This document shows, piece after piece, positions 1 to 8,508 of a stretch of DNA of 64,000 nucleotides. Origin of the DNA: an uncultured Flammeovirgaceae bacterium (GTDB taxonomy: Bacteria; Bacteroidota; Bacteroidia; Cytophagales; Cyclobacteriaceae); the NCBI GenBank assembly GCA_937883755.1, contig CAKZYA010000058.1, positions 1 through 64,000 of the forward strand. Reading direction: 5' to 3'. The notes below the pieces were generated by a model. It was not told the origin of the DNA and ran no database searches. It saw nothing but the letters and a program-made list of their open reading frames with translations. The number at the start of each line of letters is the position of its first letter. Positions within the stretch are counted from its first letter, which is position 1. The translations under genes were made by a program, and so were the position numbers.

Positions 1-60
1 ACCTTTCACCTTTCACCTTTCACCTTTCACCTTTCACCTTTCACCTTTCACCTTTCACCT
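1..60. repeat. Heptanucleotide tandem repeat (ACCTTTC, about 8.6 copies)
   Basis: Eight perfect copies of ACCTTTC followed by a partial copy (ACCT). The left edge is cut by the window, so the full copy number is unknown. The array overlaps the 3' end of the leftward DUF885 gene: its last three codons and stop (GGT GAA AGG TGA on the minus strand) lie in the repeat. Because the first in-frame TGA falls within the first copies read, copy-number change further left should not alter the protein. The array could vary in length by slipped-strand mispairing. Confidence 0.95.
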
Positions 61-1703
61 TCTATAATGGGTTTTAAGTGACCTTGACTTCCGGTTAGTT
101 GCCAATGCCCCAGAGAGATTGGAATGTTTCCAATAGAGTTTAGCTGGTCAAAAAAACTTTTGATCTGAAAAGGCTCCTCACTACCCTCCTGGGTTCGACC
201 GTAATCGGCCAAGGCACTTTCCATCAGGTATTTTCCGGTAATGTAACTGGTGCCATAACCCGGTTGGCGCAGGTAAAGATGTTGCTCAAAGATGAGTAAG
301 TCTGGTTCGGTTTTCATCCAACCCCGGGGCGTCCATTCTGAATGGATACCTCCGGCTTCTTCCATCGTCATTTCGTTAGCGTGAGCGTAGAGTGAGCCTA
401 GCCCCCGGGCGGCTCGTTGGGCAATCAGAATGTAGACGATTTCTTTAGACCGAGGACTGTCATCGTACAATCCCGCTTGCATAAACATTTCTTCTACTGC
501 GGTAGCCATACCCTCGTTGCGAGAGTCAAAAATGTTGTAGAGCAGTGGGCCTCGCCGGATTTCACTGGCATGAGGTTCGGTATCCATTCGAGCCAGCTCA
601 AACCAGTGATAAAAGTGGGAGTAGAGTGGGCGGGGGTCGTAGTGAGCGGTAATCCAGAAAAAATTACGAATTTCTTTAGGTACATACTGACCTAAATGAA
701 CGTTTAAAGCGGGTTCAAAGTACTCTTTTACCGTTACCATCTCTTCCTGATCTAAAAAAGTTAGTAAACTCTCCGCCGCTTCCTCCGCTAGTTTATCGTA
801 GGCTTCAGGGGAATTAGCATCAGGAAGCTCGGGTAAATTACGGTTACGGTGCTCTTCCAATTTGAGGGACGACCAGGCTCGAGCGAGTTCCCGTTTCAGT
901 AGCAACACTTCATCTTCCCAAGTGAGTGGTACTAAATGTACATTCTGCAAGTACCAAGTATAATTTTCCTTGCCAATGCCGGAAGAGCCAGTTTTAGAAT
1001 CAGCTTCTTGTTCCAACCAGATAGCAAAGTCATCGGTAGATTCAACGGCTTGTTCAATAGCCGCTACTAAATCTTTATCATCCTCAACACCTGGTTTCGC
1101 TAGAATGTCTTTCAAGTCTTCGCTTTGGGTACGAATGTCGCGAATACCAGTCACCCAGAGATCGCGGGCATTTCCGGTGAGATTCTGTTGAGCTTGCTCA
1201 TTGAGCGGTGGAATTACACTTAGATCGCTTAGTAGTCGCTGCTTATCTTCATCATTTAGGGGGAATTCATACGTCCAGATTTCGGTGGTCATATGGTGAG
1301 TGGGTCCCTCGTGGGCGGGCACGTCGCTGCGAGCGGTCCACACTGATTTATAGAAAGCTGGATCGCGCACCCAGGGTTGCAGCACCCGATGGTTAAAGTC
1401 ATAGCCATTCATCTCCGCCCACATAATGTACCAATCTACCTGCTGTTCAACTGACCATCCTGAGGTATCAATTGCTATTAATTCGGCTTGTAGCTTCTTG
1501 AACTCAGGGTGACGTTTCTCAAAAGTTTCGGCGGTGTAATCAGGTGCTCCATCCCGAAGCGGAGGTCGCTCAAACGTACGCCACTGATAGAATAAGTCAA
1601 CCAAACTCTGATAGGCTTGAGGTGATAACGGTGGATTGTGGTTAAAACTAAATAATGGAAAAAGTATAACGGCAGCCAAAGCCGTTAAAAGTAATTTTTT
1701 CAT
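48..1703 (-). CDS. Secreted DUF885 family protein (putative metallopeptidase-like)
   Basis: A 551-residue protein with an N-terminal signal peptide ([20 protein letters not shown]). The C-terminal third has the DUF885 layout: an acidic helix [20 protein letters not shown] (about residues 390-415) and the [16 protein letters not shown] segment (about 480-495), which correspond to the family's EGWA-type helix and QPG-Y-G motif. The HExxH-like motif of active DUF885 peptidases is not obvious, so catalytic activity is uncertain. The start is the ATG at the signal peptide. It is divergent from the Tat-exported isomerase at 1910, with about 200 bases between. Its stop codon lies in a heptamer tandem repeat. 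The family assignment rests on remembered motifs; the substrate is unknown. Confidence 0.7.
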   Translation of the reverse strand: MKKLLLTALAAVILFPLFSFNHNPPLSPQAYQSLVDLFYQWRTFERPPLRDGAPDYTAETFEKRHPEFKKLQAELIAIDTSGWSVEQQVDWYIMWAEMNGYDFNHRVLQPWVRDPAFYKSVWTARSDVPAHEGPTHHMTTEIWTYEFPLNDEDKQRLLSDLSVIPPLNEQAQQNLTGNARDLWVTGIRDIRTQSEDLKDILAKPGVEDDKDLVAAIEQAVESTDDFAIWLEQEADSKTGSSGIGKENYTWYLQNVHLVPLTWEDEVLLLKRELARAWSSLKLEEHRNRNLPELPDANSPEAYDKLAEEAAESLLTFLDQEEMVTVKEYFEPALNVHLGQYVPKEIRNFFWITAHYDPRPLYSHFYHWFELARMDTEPHASEIRRGPLLYNIFDSRNEGMATAVEEMFMQAGLYDDSPRSKEIVYILIAQRAARGLGSLYAHANEMTMEEAGGIHSEWTPRGWMKTEPDLLIFEQHLYLRQPGYGTSYITGKYLMESALADYGRTQEGSEEPFQIKSFFDQLNSIGNIPISLGHWQLTGSQGHLKPIIEGER

Positions 1704-1909
1704 GATAGGTAGATAAGTGTAGTGTTTGTATCAATCCTTTCAAATATAGCCATCTTACGCTGAGTTGCCAGCATATATGGAACGGGCTGGTAAAAGGAAT
1801 GTGTAGCATGTTAGAAGCTTCGGTTCTTTGGATAAGAAAAAGCTAGCTAGGATTAAAATAGAGTGGGAGGTATATTTGAGTAGTGAGAACCCAATCTAAC
1901 TAATGCTTT

Positions 1910-2863
1910 ATGACCTCTTCTCGTAGACAATTTCTTCAAAAAAGTGCTTTAGGTGGGGCTGCTCTCAGTGGAACTGCTCTCAGTGGGACTGCCCTAAGTA
2001 TTCCAGTTGGTTCGCAACCGTTAGCAGAAAAGCACGATATTAAACTAGCAGTATCATCTTATTCCTACTGGCATTTTCGCACTCCCAAAGTACCAATCGA
2101 GCAGGTAATTGATGAAGCTTCTGTATTGGGTTTGGCGGGAGTGGATGTTTTACACCGACAAATGGAAAGTGAAGAGCCTGACTACCTGAATAAATTAAAA
2201 CGACATGCTTTTCAGAAAGGGGTAGCATTGATCTCACTCTCTATTCACCAAGATTTTGTGTCGCCCGATGAAGGAGAACGGCAGGAGGCAATTGACCACA
2301 CTAAGCATTGCATTGACTTGGCGCACCAAATGGGAATTCCTAGTATTCGCCTTAACTCTGGTCGCTGGGGTACCTCAGGTTCCTTTGACACTCTAATGGC
2401 GAATCGAGGCATTGAAGATCCCATCGAGGGCTATACCGATGATGATGCCTTTGGTTGGTGTATTAATTCTATCGAGCAGTGCTTGCCCTACGCCGAAGAA
2501 AAGGGAGTGCTGTTGGCACTGGAGAACCACTGGGGGCTAACTTCCACTCCCGAAGGCTTGCTGCGTATCCGTAAATCTATTGATTCAGACTGGCTAGGCA
2601 TTCTGCTGGATACCGGAAATTTTCTGGAAGAACCCTACGATAAACTGAAGGTGGTAGCACCCTACGCTAACTTTATTCAGGCTAAAACCTACTACGGCGG
2701 TGGCGAGTGGTACACCCTGGATCTGGATTACAAGCGCATTATCAAACTGCTACGAGACGTAAACTACCAGGGCTACATCTCCATCGAGTTTGAAGGAAAG
2801 GAAGAAGCCGAAAGCGGAGTTCGTAAAAGCGTAGAAATGCTGCGGGAGGCTTTGAGCTCGTGA
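1910..2863 (+). CDS. Tat-exported sugar phosphate isomerase/epimerase-like TIM-barrel protein
   Basis: A 317-residue protein of the xylose-isomerase-like/AP endonuclease 2 TIM-barrel superfamily. A twin-arginine signal (SRRQFLQKSALGG, residues 4-16) predicts export by Tat, which usually carries folded, cofactor- or metal-bound proteins. Barrel landmarks are LAGVDVLHRQ (about 75-85), IPSIRLNSG (about 143-151), LALENHWG (about 202-209) and GILLDTGNF (about 225-233), the last two carrying the Glu and Asp that usually bind metal. The C-terminal YISIEFEGKEEA strand is typical. The signal region has an in-frame 15-base tandem repeat. It meets the leftward hicB gene with only 4 bases between stops. 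Its substrate cannot be read from sequence. A paralogous Tat protein lies at 44000-44950. Confidence 0.85.
   Translation: MTSSRRQFLQKSALGGAALSGTALSGTALSIPVGSQPLAEKHDIKLAVSSYSYWHFRTPKVPIEQVIDEASVLGLAGVDVLHRQMESEEPDYLNKLKRHAFQKGVALISLSIHQDFVSPDEGERQEAIDHTKHCIDLAHQMGIPSIRLNSGRWGTSGSFDTLMANRGIEDPIEGYTDDDAFGWCINSIEQCLPYAEEKGVLLALENHWGLTSTPEGLLRIRKSIDSDWLGILLDTGNFLEEPYDKLKVVAPYANFIQAKTYYGGGEWYTLDLDYKRIIKLLRDVNYQGYISIEFEGKEEAESGVRKSVEMLREALSS
1961..1999. repeat. 15-base tandem repeat within a Tat signal peptide
   Basis: Two near-identical 15-base units (GCTCTCAGTGGAACT, then the same with one A-to-G change) and a degenerate 9-base third copy. They encode the repeated ALSGT residues in the hydrophobic region of the Tat signal. 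The unit is a multiple of three, so gain or loss of a copy would change signal length without a frameshift. Confidence 0.9.
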
Positions 2864-2867
2864 ACGG

Positions 2868-3266
2868 TTAATCAGCCATTAAAAGATTCATTTCAGCCAG
2901 CTCATGTCCAATCTGATGAATACCATCCAGTATTTTAGCTTGCTGTTTTTTTGAGGGCTTTTTCTTTCCGGAAATATACTGTGACAATAAAGTAGGGTTG
3001 AGACCGATGCGTTGAGCGAAGAGTTTGTGATTGAGTATGCGATACTCCTGAAAGAATTGTTGCCAGTCTAGCGAAAAAGCGATTTGATCAGGAGTAAGAG
3101 TATATCCTTTTTCCTCAAAATATAAACTGGCTGCTTCGTGGGCGTTTGATAATAGCTCAGAAACTGCTTTCCCTGTAGTAAAGACTGGATAGTCTTTTGC
3201 GTAGGCAGAAAAGCCAGTGTCTGTTTTTTCCACTACAAAAGTGATCTTTCTTTTTAGTATTTCCAT
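2868..3266 (-). CDS. hicB: HicB-family antitoxin with C-terminal HTH
   Basis: A 132-residue HicB-type antitoxin. The N-terminal half (about 1-70) fits the HicB partial RNase H-like fold (TFVVEKTDTGFSAYAKDYPVF). The C-terminal half (about 75-125) holds a Cro/C1-like helix-turn-helix (HKLFAQRIGLNPTLLSQYISGKKKPS), which in the family binds the hicAB operator. The start ATG overlaps the TGA of hicA by one base (TGATG), the usual toxin-antitoxin coupling. The upstream hicA is split by an insertion sequence, so this antitoxin may now lack a partner and its normal promoter. The reading frame shows no damage. Confidence 0.88.
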   Translation of the reverse strand: MEILKRKITFVVEKTDTGFSAYAKDYPVFTTGKAVSELLSNAHEAASLYFEEKGYTLTPDQIAFSLDWQQFFQEYRILNHKLFAQRIGLNPTLLSQYISGKKKPSKKQQAKILDGIHQIGHELAEMNLLMAD

Positions 3267-3384
3267 CAGATACCTGCTTGTTTACGAATCTTCATTTCTA
3301 GCCCTTTACCCACCTCTTGGCTACCGTGGTTAGGGAAGATAATAATACCTTCTTTCTCAGGGTGTTTTAGTTCAGCTTAAAAAC

Positions 3385-3403
3385 CCACCTGCTAAGCAGG
3401 TGG
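3385..3403. repeat. Left-end hairpin of the IS200-like element
   Basis: A perfect inverted repeat CCACCTGCT-A-AGCAGGTGG with 9-base arms and a single central base (3394), just inside the left boundary. In this family such subterminal hairpins are the structures that TnpA recognises on single-stranded DNA. Confidence 0.85.
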
Positions 3404-3436
3404 TAATGTACTGCTGGCTATGCCTATCTTTGTCAG

Positions 3437-3920
3437 ATGGCAAAGTATAGAAAAGCGAGTCATGTAGTCTATAAATGTGATTACCATATTGTTTGGGTGC
3501 CTAAGTACCGATTTCGCATTTTGAAGGGGGCTATCAAAGAGTTGGTAGAGCAAGATATAAAGACGCTTTGTGATCGGATCGCCGAGCGATGGAAAGGTTG
3601 TATCATAGAAGAACTTAACGTGCAGGAGGATCATGTTCATTTGTTGGTTTCGGTTCCGCCAAAGGTGTCTATCTCACAACTTATGGGCATCTTGAAAGGC
3701 AAGATTGCCATGGCGCGGCCACCGTCAAGCTTTTCAAAAGTTACCCAAAGTTAAAAAAGAAGCCCTATTGGGGCCACCATGGAATGGGAATCACTTTTGG
3801 GCTAGAGGATATTTTGTTAATACGGTTGGTCTGGATGAAGAGATGATCAAGCGGTACGTGAAGTATCAAGAGAAAGAAGAAAGGAAGATAGAAGATCAAC
3901 AACAAGGATTTGATTTTTAG
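3437..3920 (+). pseudogene. tnpA: IS200-type Y1 (HUH) transposase, frameshifted twice
   Basis: A REP/IS200-type single-strand transposase in three frames. Frame one (from 3437) carries HIVWVPKYRFRIL, the HUH motif DHVHLLV and LMGILKGKIA. Frame two (from 3721) continues TVKLFKSYPKLKKKPYWG. Frame three (from about 3786) gives GNHFWARGYFVNTVGLDEE and then IKRYVKYQEKE with the presumed catalytic Tyr. The breaks are two short extra segments relative to the expected frame: about 11 bases (3710-3720) and about 14 bases (3772-3785). All the protein motifs survive, but no single frame encodes them, so the gene is inactive as read. Sequencing error is less likely because the changes are multi-base insertions. 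Confidence 0.88.
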
Positions 3921-3932
3921 CATGATGTTTCC

Positions 3933-3949
3933 AGCCCCTTACAGGGGCT
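3933..3949. repeat. Right-end hairpin 1 of the IS200-like element
   Basis: Inverted repeat AGCCCCT-TAC-AGGGGCT, 7-base arms, just after the transposase stop. It could act in transcription termination or as a transposase recognition structure. Confidence 0.75.
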
Positions 3950-3958
3950 ATCCAAAGC

Positions 3959-3975
3959 CACCTTCTCAGAAGGTG
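3959..3975. repeat. Right-end hairpin 2 of the IS200-like element
   Basis: Inverted repeat CACCTTC-TCA-GAAGGTG, 7-base arms, ending about 9 bases before the inferred right boundary. The position matches the right-end subterminal hairpin of IS200/IS605 elements. Confidence 0.8.
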
Positions 3976-4119
3976 TGATTTTTACTTTGATATGTGAACC
4001 TCTTTGTGATACTGGATACCAACCGTCTTTTCTCAGCAGACGTAAGAGTTGTGCACATTTCATAGATCAATATACGAAAAAAGTAAATAATTGTTTACCT
4101 TTTGTTAGATTCAGTATAT

Positions 4120-6444
4120 CTATCTGTTTACTGTAAGTTTAGTAATATCACCCATAGAAGGCGGAACATCCTGGCTAGCCCATTCTTGTTTGGGTTCACT
4201 TCCCATTTCTAGTACTAATTCTCCACCATCTACGATTTCCTGATGCGTAAGATAGGCGCGATCTAATGGTTCACCGTTTAGGGTGGCGGATTGGATGTAG
4301 CGGTTTTCGGCCGAGTTGTTTGTAGCTCGGATGGCAAACGGTTGCTCGCCGGCGTTCAGCGTAATTTCATCAAATATGGGACTGCCGATTACGTAGTAAG
4401 GCATACCAGGGGCGACAGGATAGAAGCCCATCATACTGAAGACTAGCCAGGCCGACATCTGCCCGGCATCTTCGTTACCGCTAAGTCCGCCGGGTTCAGC
4501 ACTGTATTCTTCGCGGATGATATCGCGTACCCACTGCTGGGTTTTCCAGGGTGCTCCGGCGTAGGCGTACATATACACTGTCTGGTGACCAGGTTCGTTG
4601 CCGTGCCAGTAGTAACGCTGTTCAAATAAAGTATCCAGTTGCTGAATGTATCGTTCACGCCCGCCCATCGCCTGCATTAGTCTGGCGGCATCGTGGGGCA
4701 CGTACCAAGTATACTGGAAGGGAGAACCTTCGGTGATGAACGGGGCGCGAGTAGCTACCGGATCAAAAGGTTCGTACCAGTCGCCGTTGGCGTAGCGACC
4801 GCGGACATAGCCCGTAGTAGTATCAAATACGTGTTGCCAGTTTTTAGCTCGTTCGGCTAGTGCTTGGTAGTCATCGTCTTCACCAAGTTGTTTGGCTACC
4901 TGCGAGAGTACGAAATCATCGTAAGCGTACTCTAGTGTGCGGGAAGCCTGCTCGCGCTGGTGGAAGGAATCAGGAACGCTGTCTTCCAAAGGGATGTAGC
5001 CGTACTCTAGATACGAATCCATTGCTCGGCGGCCTTGACCATTGCGGTAGCTAGCCGTATCGGTATTCACTTCAAAGGCATTCTTACGCATCATTTTATA
5101 TGCTAATTCCTGGTCAAAATCGTCAATGCCCTTCATCCAGGCATCGCCGATCATGGCGGTTACGTGGTCGCCAATCATGGCGGAAGTGTAACTGTTCCAG
5201 GCAGGGAAGATGGGCAGCCAACCGCCCTGTTCAGCCTTTTTCAGCAGCGATTGTACCATGTCGGCCGTCCGTTCGGGATTAAGTAGCGTTTGTAGTGGGT
5301 GTACCGCTCGGAAGGTATCCCACATGGAGAAATCGGCGTAGTAGTCAAAGTCTTCAGCTAGATACACCTTTTTGCTGCCCCCAAAGCCTAGGTAGGCTCC
5401 GTCGGTATCGCTAAAAACGCGGGGTAAGATCATAGCATGATAAAGCGCGGTGTAAAACATCGTTCGCTCTTCTTCGCTGCCCCCGCTCACCTGTACTTTG
5501 CTTAGTTGCGCTAACCAGGCGTCTTCGGACGTCTGTCGTACCTGCTCAAAGTTCCAGTGGGGAATTTCGGCTTCCAGATTTTTCCGAGCCTGATTAATAC
5601 TAGTGAATGATGTGCCTACTTTTACTTTTACTGCTTGATCAGCCGCCATTTTAACGTAAGCCCCTACCGACTGGTCTTCGGCTTCAGATTTAGTTTCTCC
5701 TGTTTGGATGTTCTCTCTTTGCCACACCCCAAAATCACTAAACCCATCTTCTATCTGAATAACGAAATAACCGCTAAAGCCTGCTGACTCGCCCCAGCCC
5801 TGGTAAATACGGTGTACCGGATTAAAACCAACGATCTCATTTCGTTCCGGAAAAATCTCTACAAATCCTTCGCCTTCGTCGCTGTTAGGTTCAATAATTA
5901 GATTTAATGAGTCACCTTCGAGTGTAAAGCGTAGCATTCCAGCCCGGGAGGTGGCTGTTACCTCGGCCTGAATCTGATAATCGGATAAATTTACGGAGTA
6001 GTAAGAAGGAGTGACGGTTTCCTGATCGTGGGAAAAAGTTGAGGAACGTTCTTCTGGTTTTACTTTTATAGCTCCAGTAGTAGGCATGATGGTAACGCTG
6101 CCGTAGTCCTGAGTGCAAGAGCCACTCATCCAGCGCGAACCCCGGAAGCCCTGAATGCGAGTATCTTGATAATAGTAGGGTGAGAGACACTTTTGCTCAG
6201 TAGCGCGAGTCTGGGGTGTCCACTGCGTCATGCCGAATGGAACACCGACAGCAGGGAATGTTTGTCCACGTAACTCAGAGCCAGATTCGCTATGCATCTG
6301 AGCCGTTTCGGTAGTGCTAGGAGCCGTACCAATCAGCGGATTGACATAGGATAGTATGGAAGGGGGATAGTAAGGATCGGTGGTGTTGCAGGAAAGAAAG
6401 AAAAAATTGAATACGAGGAAAAAAATGCGGAAGCAGTTGGTCAT
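4120..6444 (-). CDS. GH92 family alpha-mannosidase-like lipoprotein
   Basis: A glycoside hydrolase family 92 protein; characterised members are calcium-dependent exo-alpha-mannosidases. The start is set at the ATG at 6444, because MTNCFRIFFLVFNFFFLSC from there is a clean lipoprotein signal with an FLSC lipobox; an upstream in-frame ATG at 6498 would add 18 residues. GH92 landmarks are YVNPLIGTA and FPAVGVPFGMTQWTPQT near the N-terminus, DFSMWDTFRAVHPL mid-protein, YTSAMIGDHVTAMIGDAW, the YTWYVPHD and GNEPGHQ segments, and GNEDAGQMSAWLVFSMMGFY near the C-terminus. At about 774 residues it is full length for the family. The lipobox suggests outer-membrane anchoring. No SusC/D pair adjoins it; it lies downstream of the serine hydrolase/ABC operon, about 145 bases away. 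Confidence 0.92.
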   Translation of the reverse strand: MTNCFRIFFLVFNFFFLSCNTTDPYYPPSILSYVNPLIGTAPSTTETAQMHSESGSELRGQTFPAVGVPFGMTQWTPQTRATEQKCLSPYYYQDTRIQGFRGSRWMSGSCTQDYGSVTIMPTTGAIKVKPEERSSTFSHDQETVTPSYYSVNLSDYQIQAEVTATSRAGMLRFTLEGDSLNLIIEPNSDEGEGFVEIFPERNEIVGFNPVHRIYQGWGESAGFSGYFVIQIEDGFSDFGVWQRENIQTGETKSEAEDQSVGAYVKMAADQAVKVKVGTSFTSINQARKNLEAEIPHWNFEQVRQTSEDAWLAQLSKVQVSGGSEEERTMFYTALYHAMILPRVFSDTDGAYLGFGGSKKVYLAEDFDYYADFSMWDTFRAVHPLQTLLNPERTADMVQSLLKKAEQGGWLPIFPAWNSYTSAMIGDHVTAMIGDAWMKGIDDFDQELAYKMMRKNAFEVNTDTASYRNGQGRRAMDSYLEYGYIPLEDSVPDSFHQREQASRTLEYAYDDFVLSQVAKQLGEDDDYQALAERAKNWQHVFDTTTGYVRGRYANGDWYEPFDPVATRAPFITEGSPFQYTWYVPHDAARLMQAMGGRERYIQQLDTLFEQRYYWHGNEPGHQTVYMYAYAGAPWKTQQWVRDIIREEYSAEPGGLSGNEDAGQMSAWLVFSMMGFYPVAPGMPYYVIGSPIFDEITLNAGEQPFAIRATNNSAENRYIQSATLNGEPLDRAYLTHQEIVDGGELVLEMGSEPKQEWASQDVPPSMGDITKLTVNR

Positions 6445-6589
6445 AAGTTGGTTGATGACAAGGCGAATAATTCTGATAATTTCTAGGATTCTGAGCAATT
6501 AACCAAATGGATTAGTCTGATAGCAGAAAAGATGTGGAACAGGATAGTTCTTCGCAAATGGTGTATCTGCCGTACTAGCAGCTAAAGAC

Positions 6590-8506
6590 TCATTTTACAC
6601 TTTCTTTTTGTAGCTGGGTTGTGCTTCCTTTTTCAGTAAAAGGCACGATACCTGACAGAAAACGCTTTCCTATCGTTTGCAATAAATAAGAATGTACCTC
6701 AGGAGCCGATGTAAACTTAACATTGATGGGTTGACCATCGCGCAGGGTGCTAAAAGTGGTTACTAATTTTTCTGAAGACGATTTCTGGGAGATGTCCGCT
6801 CTCTTTTTCCAATGAATGATATTGAGATAATAGGGGGAAGGGGTCGTAGTAATGCTAGAAGACAGCCCTTCTACTGAATCATTATTTATTTCCACCATAA
6901 GACCTTCTGGATTTAAAAGCTTCAGACCATTCTGGGTAGGAAGAGATTCCCATTGGCTAGGCAGGGAGAATGTAAGCGATTCAAACTGATAAGGAGTAGT
7001 CTCTAAATTTTGGCGATTATCAGCTCTGGATAACTCCATGCCAAAACAATATACCGAATTTACCTTACCCGAGCGGCCTAGTTGAAAACGGAGGTAGGTA
7101 GGGGAGGCAACATTTCTTGTTACTGCCAGAGAAGGATTGACAAAATCCAGCTTGAATTCGTTGATGACCTGACCAGTGCGGTAAACGGTTCCTTTCAACT
7201 CATTGCCCACTTCACTGATTTCCAAAGAGGGATTACCAAAGTACACAAAGTGGTCACCACCTGATTTGTGGCGGTAAACTCCAGTGTAGTTAGCAAAGCG
7301 ATCCTCCGAAAGTTGGTATTGATTTAAAGTTTGATCAGGTTCGGTCGGTGACGCGAAATCAGTGATAGAATTGCCGGCGGCTAGGTGCAAAACGTTATTT
7401 ACAATTGTGAGGCCGAAGTCATATTGATAACGGTCAATCAGGGTTAGATCTACATTAGTAAGCAGTGAAGCAGCCAATCCATTTTCTGGGTCAATCATAG
7501 TGAAAGAAGAAGCGGTTCCAGTGCTTCCACCGTGATGAATAATTTTGCGTTCGTCGATTTCAGAGATCATCCAGCCCAAACCGTACTGATACCGTTGGCT
7601 ATCTCCGCCTTCGCCTACAGACAATCCCAGAAAATCAATCTGATGCTTCCACATCTGGTGAATAAGCGAGTCGGCTACTACTCTTTTATTGTTAAACAAT
7701 CCACTATTTAGATAGAGCCTTAAATAGTTAGCCAGATCAGCCGTAGTGCTTTGCGTGTATTGCCCCGCGGCTACAAATTCGCCACTACGTATTTCTTCGC
7801 TTTGGTCAGTAATAACTCGGTCAATACCAGGATAATGATCAGTGGAAGAAGGGCTATTGACTGGAGGTAGAACCCAACTACGGTGCATGTTCAGCGGTGC
7901 GAAAATATTGTCTCTTACATACTCTGCGTAAGGTTGCCTACTGACTCGATTCACTAGCAAGCCCGCCAAGCTAAAACCTATGTTAGAGTATTGGTATACT
8001 TTACCAGGGTTGGTTAGGATAAAAGTGTTTGACAAGGTTTTCACTAAGTGCTCTACCGAACTCTCGGAGGTATCGTAAGTAGGAGCGATGTCTCCGGATA
8101 AACCGGCGGTATTGTTAAGCAGCATCCGAACGGTGATGCGGTTGCTTTTAGACGGGTTAGCGGTAGTAAACTCAGGAATATAGTGCTTAACTGGATGGTC
8201 TAGATGAATCTTGCCTGCTTCCATCAACTGCATAATAGCCAGAGCCGTGATGGATTTGGTAAGAGACCCCACCGGATTCACCGTTTGCGCTGTAAAAGGT
8301 TTTGTTCCCCCTACTTCCGTAAACCCATACGAAGCACTGAATACTACTTCAATTTTGTCAGTAACCACTACCGAAAAGCCGGGCATCACATGGTTGAGGT
8401 AAACCTCGTTTAGATATTGATCAATTGCCTCCGAAGGCTGAGCTCGGATTGGTAAGAAATTGATCACAATAAAGAGAAGAGTAAGAAGGAATATTATCAT
8501 TCTCAT
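6590..8506 (-). CDS. Secreted serine hydrolase (class C beta-lactamase/AmpC-like)
   Basis: A 638-residue secreted protein with a signal peptide (MRMIIFLLTLLFIVINFLPIRA) and a beta-lactamase/transpeptidase-like domain at about 25-380. Motifs are SLTK (81-84, Ser nucleophile and Lys), YSN (173-175) and HGG (325-327). The C-terminal approximately 250 residues form an extra domain without recognised motifs, as in many Bacteroidota D-aminopeptidase/esterase-like members. It is last of a leftward three-gene set: 2 bases separate it from the permease, and that gene is 6 bases from the ATPase. The tight spacing suggests one transcript in which the hydrolase acts on the periplasmic side of the exporter. 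The substrate (peptide, ester or beta-lactam) cannot be read from sequence. Confidence 0.88.
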   Translation of the reverse strand: MRMIIFLLTLLFIVINFLPIRAQPSEAIDQYLNEVYLNHVMPGFSVVVTDKIEVVFSASYGFTEVGGTKPFTAQTVNPVGSLTKSITALAIMQLMEAGKIHLDHPVKHYIPEFTTANPSKSNRITVRMLLNNTAGLSGDIAPTYDTSESSVEHLVKTLSNTFILTNPGKVYQYSNIGFSLAGLLVNRVSRQPYAEYVRDNIFAPLNMHRSWVLPPVNSPSSTDHYPGIDRVITDQSEEIRSGEFVAAGQYTQSTTADLANYLRLYLNSGLFNNKRVVADSLIHQMWKHQIDFLGLSVGEGGDSQRYQYGLGWMISEIDERKIIHHGGSTGTASSFTMIDPENGLAASLLTNVDLTLIDRYQYDFGLTIVNNVLHLAAGNSITDFASPTEPDQTLNQYQLSEDRFANYTGVYRHKSGGDHFVYFGNPSLEISEVGNELKGTVYRTGQVINEFKLDFVNPSLAVTRNVASPTYLRFQLGRSGKVNSVYCFGMELSRADNRQNLETTPYQFESLTFSLPSQWESLPTQNGLKLLNPEGLMVEINNDSVEGLSSSITTTPSPYYLNIIHWKKRADISQKSSSEKLVTTFSTLRDGQPINVKFTSAPEVHSYLLQTIGKRFLSGIVPFTEKGSTTQLQKESVK

Positions 8507-8508
8507 GA

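Larger units (their letters stand above)
3370..3984 (+). mobile_element. IS200/IS605-family insertion sequence (about 615 bp, decayed)
   Basis: The boundaries come from the interrupted hicA: removing about 3370-3984 restores its frame exactly (ambiguity of a few bases because TTTA occurs at both junctions). There are no terminal inverted repeats and no target duplication, as expected for single-strand IS200/IS605 transposition. Instead there are subterminal hairpins: one at the left end (3385-3403) and two at the right end (3933-3949 and 3959-3975). The one gene is a Y1 HUH transposase on the plus strand, opposite to hicA; no tnpB is present. The transposase is broken, so the copy could move only with help from another copy. 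Confidence 0.9.
3266..4063 (-). pseudogene. hicA: hicA toxin (mRNA interferase) interrupted by an IS200-like element
   Basis: The two halves of a HicA toxin lie either side of the element at 3370-3984. The 5' part (minus strand from the ATG at 4061-4063) gives MKCAQLLRLLRKDGWYPVSQ then RGSHIKVK. The 3' part (3266-3369) gives HPEKEGIIIFPNHGSQEVG then KGLEMKIRKQAGI and a stop. Joining 3369 to 3985 restores a continuous 60-codon frame through HIKV-KHPEKE, the length and sequence pattern usual for HicA, a double-stranded RNA-binding-fold ribonuclease with an essential His in the GSH motif. With the element present, the 5' frame runs into the element, so the toxin is inactive. Its stop overlaps the hicB start by one base. 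Confidence 0.9.

Noticed and set aside
1-60. Heptamer array as a CRISPR
   Set aside because: There are no spacers; it is a simple tandem repeat.
3392-3640. An 82-codon minus-strand frame opposite the transposase
   Set aside because: It is the antisense of a clearly homologous transposase and has no recognisable domain.
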